Shown here piece after piece: positions 5,411 to 11,905 of a stretch of 13,312 nt of DNA. Where the stretch lies: positions 1-13,312 of the forward strand of contig JBKHEJ010000059.1 of assembly GCA_046540855.1 (NCBI GenBank). The letters are read 5' to 3'. The stretch is from T1Sed10-7 sp046540855. Its GTDB lineage: Bacteria; Actinomycetota; Nitriliruptoria; Nitriliruptorales; Nitriliruptoraceae. A program made the translations under genes and the position numbers. The first letter of the stretch is position 1. Each line of letters begins with the position of its first letter. The notes beneath the pieces are model-generated. The model was not told where the DNA came from and did no database searches. It saw nothing but the letters and a program-made list of their open reading frames with translations.

Positions 5411-7591
5411 TCAGCGGCGCGGCCGCAGCGGCTCGCCGGCCTCCGCCCTGGCCGCCAGGCTCGCCGGGGGCAGGAACCGGTCCCCGTAGGCGTCGGCGAG
5501 CTCCTTGCACCGGGCCACGAAGCCGGTGGTGCCGCCCTCGTACTGGTCGATGTACTGCGCGACCCCGCCGGTCCAGGCCGGGAAGCCGATCCCGAAGATC
5601 GACCCGATGTTGGCGTCCTCGAAGCTCTCGATCACCCCCTCGTCGAAGCAGCGCACCGTCTCGAGCGCCTCGGCGAAGAGCATCCGCTCGATCAGGTCGA
5701 TCAGCGGCAGGTCGGCCTCCCCGCTCGTGATGTGCTCGAGCAGCCCCGGCCACAGGCGGGTCCGGGTGCCGTCCTCGGCGTACTCGTAGAACCCCGCCCC
5801 GCTGCTGCGGCCCTCGCGGCCGTGCTGCTCGACCATCGTGTCCAGGATCGCGAAGGCCGGGTGCGGCTCGTAGGCCAGGCCGGCCCGCTCGGCGGCCGCC
5901 CGGTACTCCGCCTCGATCCTGCGCGGCAGGGTGAGGGTGAGCTCGTCCATCAGCTGCAGCGGCGGGGCCGGGTAGCCGGCCTGCTCCCCGGCCCGCTCGA
6001 TGCGGACGGGGTGGACGCCCTCGCCGAGCATCGCGACCGCTTCGTTGAGGAAGGTGCCGATGACCCGGGAGGTGAAGAACCCCCGCGCGTCGTTGACGAC
6101 GATCGGGGTCTTGCGCAGCTGCTGGACGACGTCGACCGCCCGCGCGACGGCGGCATCACCGGTGCGGCGGCCCCGGATGATCTCCACCAGCGGCATCTTG
6201 TCCACGGGCGAGAAGAAGTGCAGGCCGAGGAAGTCCTCCTGGCGCTCTACCCCCTCGGCCAGCTCGGTGATCGGCAGCGTCGAGGTGTTGGAGCACAGCA
6301 GGGCGCCGGGCGCGACGACGGGCTCCACCTCGGCGAACACCCGGTGCTTGAGCTCGGTGGACTCGAACACCGCCTCGATCACCAGGTCGCAGCCCGCGAG
6401 GTCCGCGACCTCTGCGGTCGGGGTGATGCGGTCGAGCAGGGCCTGGCCCTCGGCCTCGCTGACCTTGCCCCGCTCGATGCCCTTGGCGACGAGCCGCTCC
6501 GCGTACCCCTTGCCCCCGGCCGCCGCCTCGGGCGAGACGTCCTTGAGCACCACCTCGATGCCCGAGCGGGCGCACTGGTAGGCGATGCCGGCCCCCATCA
6601 TCCCGGCGCCGAGCACCGCCACCTTCGTCGCCGCCCACGGCTCGTGACCGTCCGGGCGCGAGGAGCCCTTCTGGATCGCCTGGAGGTCGAAGAAGAACGC
6701 CTGCGTCATGTTCTTGGACTGCGGGGAGCGGCAGACCAGCTCCGCGAAGGCGCGCGACTCGAGCCGCGTCGCCGTCTCGAAGGGGACCTGGGCTCCCTCG
6801 TAGGCCACCTCCAGGATCCGCTTCGGTGCGTGCTGGTCGACGCCCTTGAGCTGCTTGCGCAGGTTCGCGGAGATGCCCGGGGCGTTCTGGGCGAAGGAGG
6901 GCCGGGACGGGTCCCCGCCGGGCATGCGGTAGCCGTCAGCATCCCACGGCTGGACCGCGTCGGGGTTGGCCGCGATGAACGCCCGCGCGGCCGCCATCAT
7001 CGCGTCGCGGTCGGCCACCACCTCGTCGATCAGCCCGAGGCCGTGGGCGGCCTCGACCTTGTGGCGCTGGCCCTGCAGGAGGACCTGGAGCAGCGCCTGG
7101 ACGATGCCGAGCATGCGCACGGTGCGGATGATCCCGCCCCCGCCGGGCAGGAGCCCGAGGGTGACCTCCGGCAGGCCGAACACCGCACCAGGATCGTCGA
7201 TCGCGACCCGGTGGTGACAGGCCAGCGCCAGCTCGAAGCCGCCCCCGAGCGCCGTCCCGTTCAGAGCGGCCACCACGGGCACCCCGAGGGTCTCGAGCGC
7301 ACGCAGATCCGCCTTCAGCGCCTCGGTCCTGAGGAACACCGCCTCGGCGTCCTGCGGGCCGGCCTGGATCAGCTCGACGAGGTCGCCACCGGCGAAGAAG
7401 GTCGACTTCGCCGAGGTCAGGATGACGCCGGTCAGCCCCTCCTCCGCCCGCAGCCGACGTACCACCTCGGCGAGATCGGCCGTGAAGCGCGCCCGCATGG
7501 TGTTGGCGCGCTGGGCGGGGTCGTCCATGGTCAGGGTCACGACGCCGTCGGCGTCCCGCTCGTAGCGGATCGTCTCGAGGTCAGCCGTCAT
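5411..7591 (-). CDS. fadB: Fatty-acid oxidation multifunctional protein FadB (enoyl-CoA hydratase / 3-hydroxyacyl-CoA dehydrogenase)
   Basis: This 726-residue enzyme performs the hydration and NAD-dependent oxidation steps of beta-oxidation in the cytosol. Residues 1-210 are a crotonase domain: FFAGGDL (65-71) and ALGGGF (114-119) form the oxyanion hole, and Glu120 and Glu142 match the catalytic glutamates. Residues 320-510 are the NAD-binding domain (GAGMMG at 328-333; the catalytic-type His lies in GLHFFSPVDKMPLVEI). Residues from about 515 carry two 3-hydroxyacyl-CoA dehydrogenase C-terminal domains, including NDARGFFTSRV and the second-domain motif GIGFPAWTGGVAQYID. The length matches actinobacterial FadB, and the frame is intact. 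ATG at 7591 has GGAG 7 nt upstream. It is the second gene after the thiolase on the same strand, 168 bp downstream, and the two products probably form a trifunctional complex. Chain-length preference cannot be inferred. Confidence 0.95.
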   Translation of the reverse strand: MTADLETIRYERDADGVVTLTMDDPAQRANTMRARFTADLAEVVRRLRAEEGLTGVILTSAKSTFFAGGDLVELIQAGPQDAEAVFLRTEALKADLRALETLGVPVVAALNGTALGGGFELALACHHRVAIDDPGAVFGLPEVTLGLLPGGGGIIRTVRMLGIVQALLQVLLQGQRHKVEAAHGLGLIDEVVADRDAMMAAARAFIAANPDAVQPWDADGYRMPGGDPSRPSFAQNAPGISANLRKQLKGVDQHAPKRILEVAYEGAQVPFETATRLESRAFAELVCRSPQSKNMTQAFFFDLQAIQKGSSRPDGHEPWAATKVAVLGAGMMGAGIAYQCARSGIEVVLKDVSPEAAAGGKGYAERLVAKGIERGKVSEAEGQALLDRITPTAEVADLAGCDLVIEAVFESTELKHRVFAEVEPVVAPGALLCSNTSTLPITELAEGVERQEDFLGLHFFSPVDKMPLVEIIRGRRTGDAAVARAVDVVQQLRKTPIVVNDARGFFTSRVIGTFLNEAVAMLGEGVHPVRIERAGEQAGYPAPPLQLMDELTLTLPRRIEAEYRAAAERAGLAYEPHPAFAILDTMVEQHGREGRSSGAGFYEYAEDGTRTRLWPGLLEHITSGEADLPLIDLIERMLFAEALETVRCFDEGVIESFEDANIGSIFGIGFPAWTGGVAQYIDQYEGGTTGFVARCKELADAYGDRFLPPASLAARAEAGEPLRPRR

Positions 7592-7714
7592 GTCGGGCTC
7601 CGTGGGTCCGTGCCGGGGTCGGGGTGTGGCGGTGGGTCGGGGGCGCCGCGGACCGCTCCGGGTCGTGTTCCCGGGCGGGCGGCGAGGTAGTGGTGGCGAG
7701 GTGGCGGGGTGGTG

Positions 7715-7759
7715 CGGCGAGCGGCGAGGTGGTGGCGGCGAGCGGCGAGGTGGTGGCGG
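7715..7759. repeat. 21-bp tandem repeat between fadA and fadB
   Basis: Two perfect 21-bp units lie head to tail at 7715-7735 and 7736-7756, then three bases of a third. The unit on the plus strand is CGGCGAGCGG followed by CGAGGTGGTGG. Degenerate relatives (GCGGCGAGGTAGTGG and GGCGAGGTGG) extend the pattern left to about 7679. The array begins right after the thiolase stop (7760-7762) and fills the spacer before fadB. It lies in the probable fadAB mRNA. Confidence 0.85.
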
Positions 7760-8971
7760 TCACACCCGCTCGACGACCGTCGCGATGCCCATCCCACCGC
7801 CGATGCACAGCGTCACCAGGCCGGTGGTCAGGTCACGGCGCTCGAGCTCGTCCACGATCGTGCCGAGCAGCATCGCGCCGGTGGCGCCGAGGGGGTGACC
7901 CATGGCGATCGCGCCGCCGTTGACGTTGGTGCGGTCGTGGTCGACATCCAGGTCGCGCATGAGCTTGAGCGCGACCGAGGCGAAGGCCTCGTTGATCTCG
8001 ATCAGATCCAGGTCGGCCGGCGTCATCCCCGCCCGCTCCAACGCCCTCAGGCTCGCCGGTGCCGGACCGGTGAGCATGATGGTCGGCTCGGAGCCGAGGG
8101 CCGCCGTGGCACGGATGCGAGCGCGGGGGGTGAGCCCGTGGCGCCGTCCCGCCTCCTCGGACCCGACGAGCACCAGGGCGGCGCCGTCGACGATGCCGGA
8201 GGAGTTGCCCGGGGTGTGGACGTGGTCGATCCGCTCGACGTCGACGTAGCGCTGCAGCGCCACGGCATCGAACCCGCCCATCTCGCCGATCCCGGCGAAG
8301 GAGGGCTTGAGTGCGGCCAGCGCCTCCGGTGTGGTCTCGGGTCGCACGTGCTCGTCACGGTCGAGGATCGTCACCCCGTTGCGGTCCCGGACCGGGATGA
8401 CCGAGCGGTCGAAGGCCCCATCCGCCCAGGCCTTCGCCGCCCGGATCTGGGACTCCAGGGCGAACGCGTCCACATCCTCACGGCGGAAGCCCTCGATCGT
8501 GGCGATGAGGTCCGCGCTGATGCCCTGGGGGACGAACCCGGTGGCGAGGTTGGTCTCCGGGTCCATCGCCCACGGGTCCCCGCCGGTCCCCATGGGGACG
8601 CGGGACATCGACTCCACCCCGCCAGCGACCAGCAGGTCCTCCCAGCCCGACCGCACCCGGGCCGCGGCCTGGTTGACCGCCTCGAGGCCCGAGCCGCAGT
8701 AGCGGTTGAGCTGGACCCCCGGCACCTGCTCCGGCAGGCCGGCGGCCAGCGCGGCCGTGCGCGGCAGGACCCCTCCCTGGTCGCCCACGGGGCCGACGAT
8801 GCCGAGGACGAGGTCCTCGATGCCGTCGGGGTCGAGCTCGGGGTGGCGGGCCTGCAGCTCGTTCAGGAGCCCGGTCACGAGGGTGACCGGCTTCACCTCG
8901 TGCAGGGAACCGGAGGCCTTCCCCCGTCCCCGTGGGGTGCGGATCGCGTCGTAGACGTACGCCTCGGCCAT
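7760..8971 (-). CDS. fadA: Acetyl-CoA acyltransferase (thiolase) FadA
   Basis: The 403-residue thiolase cleaves 3-ketoacyl-CoA to acetyl-CoA and a shortened acyl-CoA, the last step of beta-oxidation. The nucleophilic Cys92 is in NRYCGSGLEAVN, the family NEAFAS motif is present, and the active-site His359 (GGAIAMGHPLGATGA) and Cys389 (CIGGGMG) complete the site. The length is typical. ATG at 8971 is preceded by GAGGAG with about 7 nt spacing. It is transcribed first, with fadB 168 bp downstream on the same strand; the pair forms the usual FadA-FadB module. A biosynthetic acetoacetyl-CoA thiolase has the same motifs, but the adjacent fadB argues for degradation. The upstream gap carries two inverted repeats that may be control sites. 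Confidence 0.94.
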   Translation of the reverse strand: MAEAYVYDAIRTPRGRGKASGSLHEVKPVTLVTGLLNELQARHPELDPDGIEDLVLGIVGPVGDQGGVLPRTAALAAGLPEQVPGVQLNRYCGSGLEAVNQAAARVRSGWEDLLVAGGVESMSRVPMGTGGDPWAMDPETNLATGFVPQGISADLIATIEGFRREDVDAFALESQIRAAKAWADGAFDRSVIPVRDRNGVTILDRDEHVRPETTPEALAALKPSFAGIGEMGGFDAVALQRYVDVERIDHVHTPGNSSGIVDGAALVLVGSEEAGRRHGLTPRARIRATAALGSEPTIMLTGPAPASLRALERAGMTPADLDLIEINEAFASVALKLMRDLDVDHDRTNVNGGAIAMGHPLGATGAMLLGTIVDELERRDLTTGLVTLCIGGGMGIATVVERV

Positions 8972-9006
8972 CGCCGTCTCCTCACGGTCGTCGCCACACG
9001 CGACCT

Positions 9007-9024
9007 CCCCGCCGCGCCGCGGGG
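9007..9024. promoter_or_regulatory. Inverted repeat CCCCGC-N6-GCGGGG upstream of fadA
   Basis: A perfect 6-bp dyad with a 6-bp spacer lies 36-53 bp before the fadA ATG. It shares two bases with the adjoining larger dyad at 9023-9047. It could be an operator or a structured leader, or the end of the protease transcript. Confidence 0.35.
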
Positions 9025-9047
9025 AACGGTACTCGACGATCCGTTCC
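9023..9047. promoter_or_regulatory. 25-bp dyad GGAACGG-N11-CCGTTCC upstream of fadA, candidate operator
   Basis: Perfect 7-bp arms at 9023-9029 and 9041-9047 flank an 11-bp spacer, 52-76 bp before the fadA start. Its size and position are typical of a dimeric repressor site (for example TetR or GntR type) over the fadAB promoter. It also lies 24 bp after the protease stop, so termination of that gene is an alternative; there is no T-run. Confidence 0.45.
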
Positions 9048-9070
9048 GTGTCGGCATCGGGCCCGCAGGG

Positions 9071-9946
9071 TCAGCCGCAGGGCGTCGCGGGGACCGCCTC
9101 GGCGATCGCCGAGGTCACGAGGTCGATGGGCGTCGCCAACCCGCGCCCCTCGGAGGTGCGCGCGTAGACCTGCCCGATGACGCGGCCCTGCTGGTCCATC
9201 ACCGGTGACCCGGAGGCGCCCCCGGCGACCTCGAGACCCAGGACCAACCGGGTCGGCTCGACCCGGTCGACGCGGCCCTCGCGGAAGGTCGGCCTCGCGC
9301 CAGGGAAGCCGACGGAGATCACCGGCTCACCGACGCGGGCAACGGGGCCGCGCTCCAGCGGCGGGGGCAGCGCGGCCTCGTCCACCTCCAGGACCGCGAC
9401 GTCCGCCGACCGTGCCAGCCGGACCCCCCGCACGGCGGTGCCTGAGCTCCCGTCCAGCGGCTGCACGACGCTGGAGCGGGCCTGCTCGAGCACGTGGCGG
9501 TTCGTGACCAGGACCGTCTCCCCATCGACCTCGAGCGCGAAGGCGCTCCCGCTGCGCGCGCGCCCCAGGCAGTCGATGGTGTGGACGAGTCGCATCGAGG
9601 CGGCCAGGTCGACGTCCTCGCCCAGCGCCTCGAGGACGTCGTCGGCGGCATCACGCATCGCCAGTCGGTCCAGCACCCATCCGCCGGCCGGCACGATCAT
9701 CGCGACCGCGACGAGCAACCCGAGGATGAGCTTGAAGCGGCCGAGCACCCGCATCCGGCGGGTGCGGTAGCCCGTGAGATCCTCCGGCGGTGCCGGGTAC
9801 CGCACCTCCCCGCTCGGCGCGTCGGGCCCCGTCCCGTCGCGCTGCTCCCCACGCGGCGTGCCATGGGGACGCCCGTCGGCGTCGGGGGGCAGCCCGTCCT
9901 CGGCGGGGCGATCCGCCGGCGAGGGGCCCGCGTGCGGCTCGGTCAC
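9071..9946 (-). CDS. Membrane-anchored trypsin-like serine protease
   Basis: With the GTG at 9946 the protein has 291 residues. It has a hydrophilic Pro/Gly/Asp-rich N-terminus (1-60), one membrane segment (about 72-92, LILGLLVAVAMIVPAGGWVL), and an HtrA/trypsin-like domain. The catalytic triad is visible: His151 in VTNRHVLEQ, Asp182 in SADVAVLEVD and Ser245 in GGASGSPVMD. Cys residues in TIDCLG and near the C-terminus (PATPCG) could form a disulfide, fitting an extracytoplasmic protease domain. No PDZ domain follows. The frame opens back to 10195, but that extension crosses a 34/35-bp tandem repeat whose unit is not a multiple of three, so a start at 9946 is preferred. No strong Shine-Dalgarno is seen there, and ATG at 9754 just before the membrane segment is another option. 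Substrate is unknown; the role is probably envelope proteolysis. Confidence 0.82.
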   Translation of the reverse strand: MTEPHAGPSPADRPAEDGLPPDADGRPHGTPRGEQRDGTGPDAPSGEVRYPAPPEDLTGYRTRRMRVLGRFKLILGLLVAVAMIVPAGGWVLDRLAMRDAADDVLEALGEDVDLAASMRLVHTIDCLGRARSGSAFALEVDGETVLVTNRHVLEQARSSVVQPLDGSSGTAVRGVRLARSADVAVLEVDEAALPPPLERGPVARVGEPVISVGFPGARPTFREGRVDRVEPTRLVLGLEVAGGASGSPVMDQQGRVIGQVYARTSEGRGLATPIDLVTSAIAEAVPATPCG

Positions 9947-9977
9947 GTCCGGCTCTACGGTCGGGGCGGTGCACCGT

Positions 9978-10075
9978 ACCGGCCTGTCCGCGCCGCCCCC
10001 GGGCCTGACGGCACCGGCCTGCCCACGCCGCCCCCGGCCTGACGGCACCGGCCTGCCCGCGCCGCCCCCGGGCTG
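9978..10075. repeat. Three tandem 34/35-bp GC-rich repeats
   Basis: Units start with ACCGGCCTG at 9978, 10013 and 10047, giving periods of 35 and 34 bp. Each has the form ACCGGCCTGYCC, then RCGCCGCCCCCGG, then a spacer ending GACGGC (the third copy is incomplete). They occupy the divergent gap between the protease and the DUF222-HNH gene. Because the period is not a multiple of three, they are unlikely to be coding. Confidence 0.85.
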
Positions 10076-10118
10076 GGTGCCCGCCGGACCTGGTCGTCCA
10101 CAGACCGGACCGACCCCC

Positions 10119-10147
10119 TTGCTCCTGTCACACCTCGAACGTATGTT
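10119..10147 (+). promoter_or_regulatory. Promoter of the DUF222-HNH gene, probably leaderless
   Basis: TTGCTC (-35, 10119-10124) and TATGTT (-10, 10142-10147) are separated by exactly 17 bp. The expected start of transcription, 6-7 bp after the -10, falls on or beside the A of the ATG at 10154. There is no Shine-Dalgarno before that ATG, which fits a leaderless mRNA. The -10 lies inside the SOS box at 10137-10148. Confidence 0.6.
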
Positions 10148-10148
10148 C
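10137..10148. promoter_or_regulatory. LexA binding site (SOS box) GAACGTATGTTC
   Basis: GAAC-N4-GTTC with perfect arms matches the SOS box of actinobacteria and Bacillus (established LexA consensus GAAC-N4-GTTC). It overlaps the -10 element and ends 5 bp before the ATG of the DUF222-HNH gene, a position where LexA would block transcription until DNA damage. It is also AT-rich against its very GC-rich surroundings. Confidence 0.7.
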
Positions 10149-10153
10149 CCTCC

Positions 10154-11857
10154 ATGGCCACCATGACCCCGCTCCCTCCCACCATCCACCGGCACGCCAT
10201 CGTGCGGCCGGTCCGCCGTCCCGAGCCTGCGTCACCCACCCGATCCGCGCCTCCACCCGGTCCGGCTCCGACGCGGCCGCTCGGTGGTGTGCCGGCGGGG
10301 TGGCCGCGTCGTCCACACCGCCCACCCGTCACCACCACCGCCCGCGAGCACCGTCCGACCTACGACGCCTCGCCCACCACGCCGGCGGCCCACGGACCCG
10401 AGCGGACCGCCCACCGACCGGGATCCCGCGAGCCCGAGCGTCCGCCGCACCCCGTCGATGACCCCGCGTGGCGCTACGTGCACGACCTCGATGCCCCCGC
10501 GACCGACGAGGAGGGACCACCCTTCGGCCTCCCCGTCCTCGCTGAGGTCCCTGCCCTGGGGACGGTCCTCGCGCAACTGAGGGACGCGGATCGGCTCATC
10601 GCCCGCGCCCTGGAAGGGGTCCTGCTGCTGCAGGAGCACGCCGACGTCGTCGCGATGACCGGTGTCGGGCTGGAGTCCTGGCTGACGACCATCGCCCGCA
10701 GGACCCGCACCGACGCGCGCATGCTGCTCACCGCGGCCGAGATGCTGCGGCGGTTGCCGTCGCTGCGCGCCGCGTTCCAGACCGGCCAGCTCTCCTGGGC
10801 CCAGGTCCGCGCGGTGGCGCTCAAGGCGCGTCCGCTGCCCCGCCACCTCGACGACCGCGTCGATGCCGCGGTCGCGGCCGCGCTGGACGGCGCGGGTGGC
10901 GCCGAGCCCGACGCCCTCACCCGGGTCATCGGCTGGACCCTCGCCCAGCTGCACCCGGAGCGCAGCGAGCGGGCGGAGCGGACCGAGACCGAGCGCGAGT
11001 TCCTCGCGATGCAGCCGCGGATCGACGGCACGGGTGGGCGCCTGTGGGGGGAGCTGTCGGCGACCTCGTGGGCGGTCCTGGACGCCGCGCTGCACCCACC
11101 GACGGGGACGGCGGAGGCGGCGGCCCCGCCGGAGGACGGGGCCGTCGAGGGGCGAACCTCCCGCCCCGACGGCGCGCGGACGAGCCTGGACACCAGCGGG
11201 CGGGAGCGGGCTCGTCGGCTCGTCTCGCTGCTCGAGTCGACGCTGCCCGGCGCTGCCGAGGCGAACGGCGCCTCCTCCACCAGCCGACCGCAACTGCTGC
11301 TCCGTGCCGACCTGGACACGCTGCTCGCCCGCGGCTCGACCCCCGCGAGCCTGCTCACCACCCTGCTGGGTGGCCACGTCCGGGTCAGCAGCGCGACCGC
11401 CCAGCGGCTGTTGGACGAGCGTGGCTCGGACCTGCGCACGATCGTGATCGACGACACCGGCTCGATCGTCGGCGTCGGCCGCCGGCACCGGGTCGCGCCG
11501 GGCTGGCTCTCCGACGCGATCCTCGCGCTGCACGACACCTGCTCGGCGCCGGGCTGTCAGCGTGCGGCTCGCGGCGCCGATCTCGATCACGCCCGCCCCT
11601 GGTGGCCAGCACGCGCGCAGGACCTGCCGGGCGACACCGACGTGCGCCAGCTCGCACCGCTGTGTGGGACCCACAACCGTGCCAAGGAGCGCGAGGGGTG
11701 GAGGGTCGAGCAGACCTCTGACGGGCGGCGCCGCTGGATCCACGCGCGCAGCGGTCTGACGACCGAGACCCTCCCGGCGACCTGGCAGCCCCGACCCGAC
11801 CCGGAGGCCACCGACGGCGGCACGAGCACGCCCGGCCGGGCGAACGCCCCGCCGTGA
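10154..11857 (+). CDS. DUF222 / HNH endonuclease-domain protein (13E12-like)
   Basis: The 567-residue protein has a disordered Pro/Arg/Thr-rich N-terminus (1-115), a helical DUF222 region (about 125-420) and a C-terminal HNH nuclease domain. The HNH site is visible as CSAPGC (Cys463, Cys468), DLDHARPW (Asp478-His479) and PLCGTHNRAKER (Cys504, His507, Asn508), so it has both the zinc-type cysteines and the catalytic His. Such proteins are abundant in actinobacteria, including the mycobacterial 13E12 repeat family. Their function is poorly known, and DNA cleavage is inferred from the fold. ATG at 10154 fits the predicted transcription start; no Shine-Dalgarno is present. A perfect SOS box overlaps the promoter, suggesting induction by DNA damage, as described for some mycobacterial relatives. 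It is divergent from the protease gene and convergent with the CoxE-like gene. It could have arrived as a mobile or repeat-family gene, though no insertion boundaries are visible. Confidence 0.9.
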   Translation: MATMTPLPPTIHRHAIVRPVRRPEPASPTRSAPPPGPAPTRPLGGVPAGWPRRPHRPPVTTTAREHRPTYDASPTTPAAHGPERTAHRPGSREPERPPHPVDDPAWRYVHDLDAPATDEEGPPFGLPVLAEVPALGTVLAQLRDADRLIARALEGVLLLQEHADVVAMTGVGLESWLTTIARRTRTDARMLLTAAEMLRRLPSLRAAFQTGQLSWAQVRAVALKARPLPRHLDDRVDAAVAAALDGAGGAEPDALTRVIGWTLAQLHPERSERAERTETEREFLAMQPRIDGTGGRLWGELSATSWAVLDAALHPPTGTAEAAAPPEDGAVEGRTSRPDGARTSLDTSGRERARRLVSLLESTLPGAAEANGASSTSRPQLLLRADLDTLLARGSTPASLLTTLLGGHVRVSSATAQRLLDERGSDLRTIVIDDTGSIVGVGRRHRVAPGWLSDAILALHDTCSAPGCQRAARGADLDHARPWWPARAQDLPGDTDVRQLAPLCGTHNRAKEREGWRVEQTSDGRRRWIHARSGLTTETLPATWQPRPDPEATDGGTSTPGRANAPP

Positions 11858-11872
11858 GCGGGGTCGGTCACC

Positions 11873-11905
11873 CGGCTCCTCTGAGCCGCTCGGCGATCAG
11901 CCGAG
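11873..11905. terminator. Two adjacent hairpins between convergent genes, possible bidirectional terminator
   Basis: CGGCTC-CTCT-GAGCCG (11873-11888) is followed directly by CTCGGC-GATCA-GCCGAG (11889-11905). Both stems are perfect 6-bp GC-rich helices, and the second encloses the stop codon of the CoxE-like gene. The 39-bp gap between convergent genes fits termination in both directions, but there is no T-run. Confidence 0.4.

Noticed and set aside
5390..7690. 766-aa plus-strand open frame
   Set aside because: It covers fadB antisense, codon for codon. The composition (Arg/Leu/Asp/Gly-rich) is typical of GC-driven shadow frames, and fadB has all its motifs.
7679..7759. CRISPR array
   Set aside because: Units are contiguous without spacers, only two are perfect, and no cas genes are nearby.
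7709..9208. 499-aa plus-strand open frame
   Set aside because: Shadow of the thiolase gene, running through the tandem repeat; no recognisable domain.
10232..11743. 503-aa minus-strand open frame
   Set aside because: Antisense shadow of the DUF222-HNH gene, which has intact catalytic motifs and a promoter.
10154..11857. Homing endonuclease, intein or group I/II intron origin for the HNH gene
   Set aside because: DUF222 architecture, its own promoter and SOS box, and no disrupted host gene or intron-like flanks.
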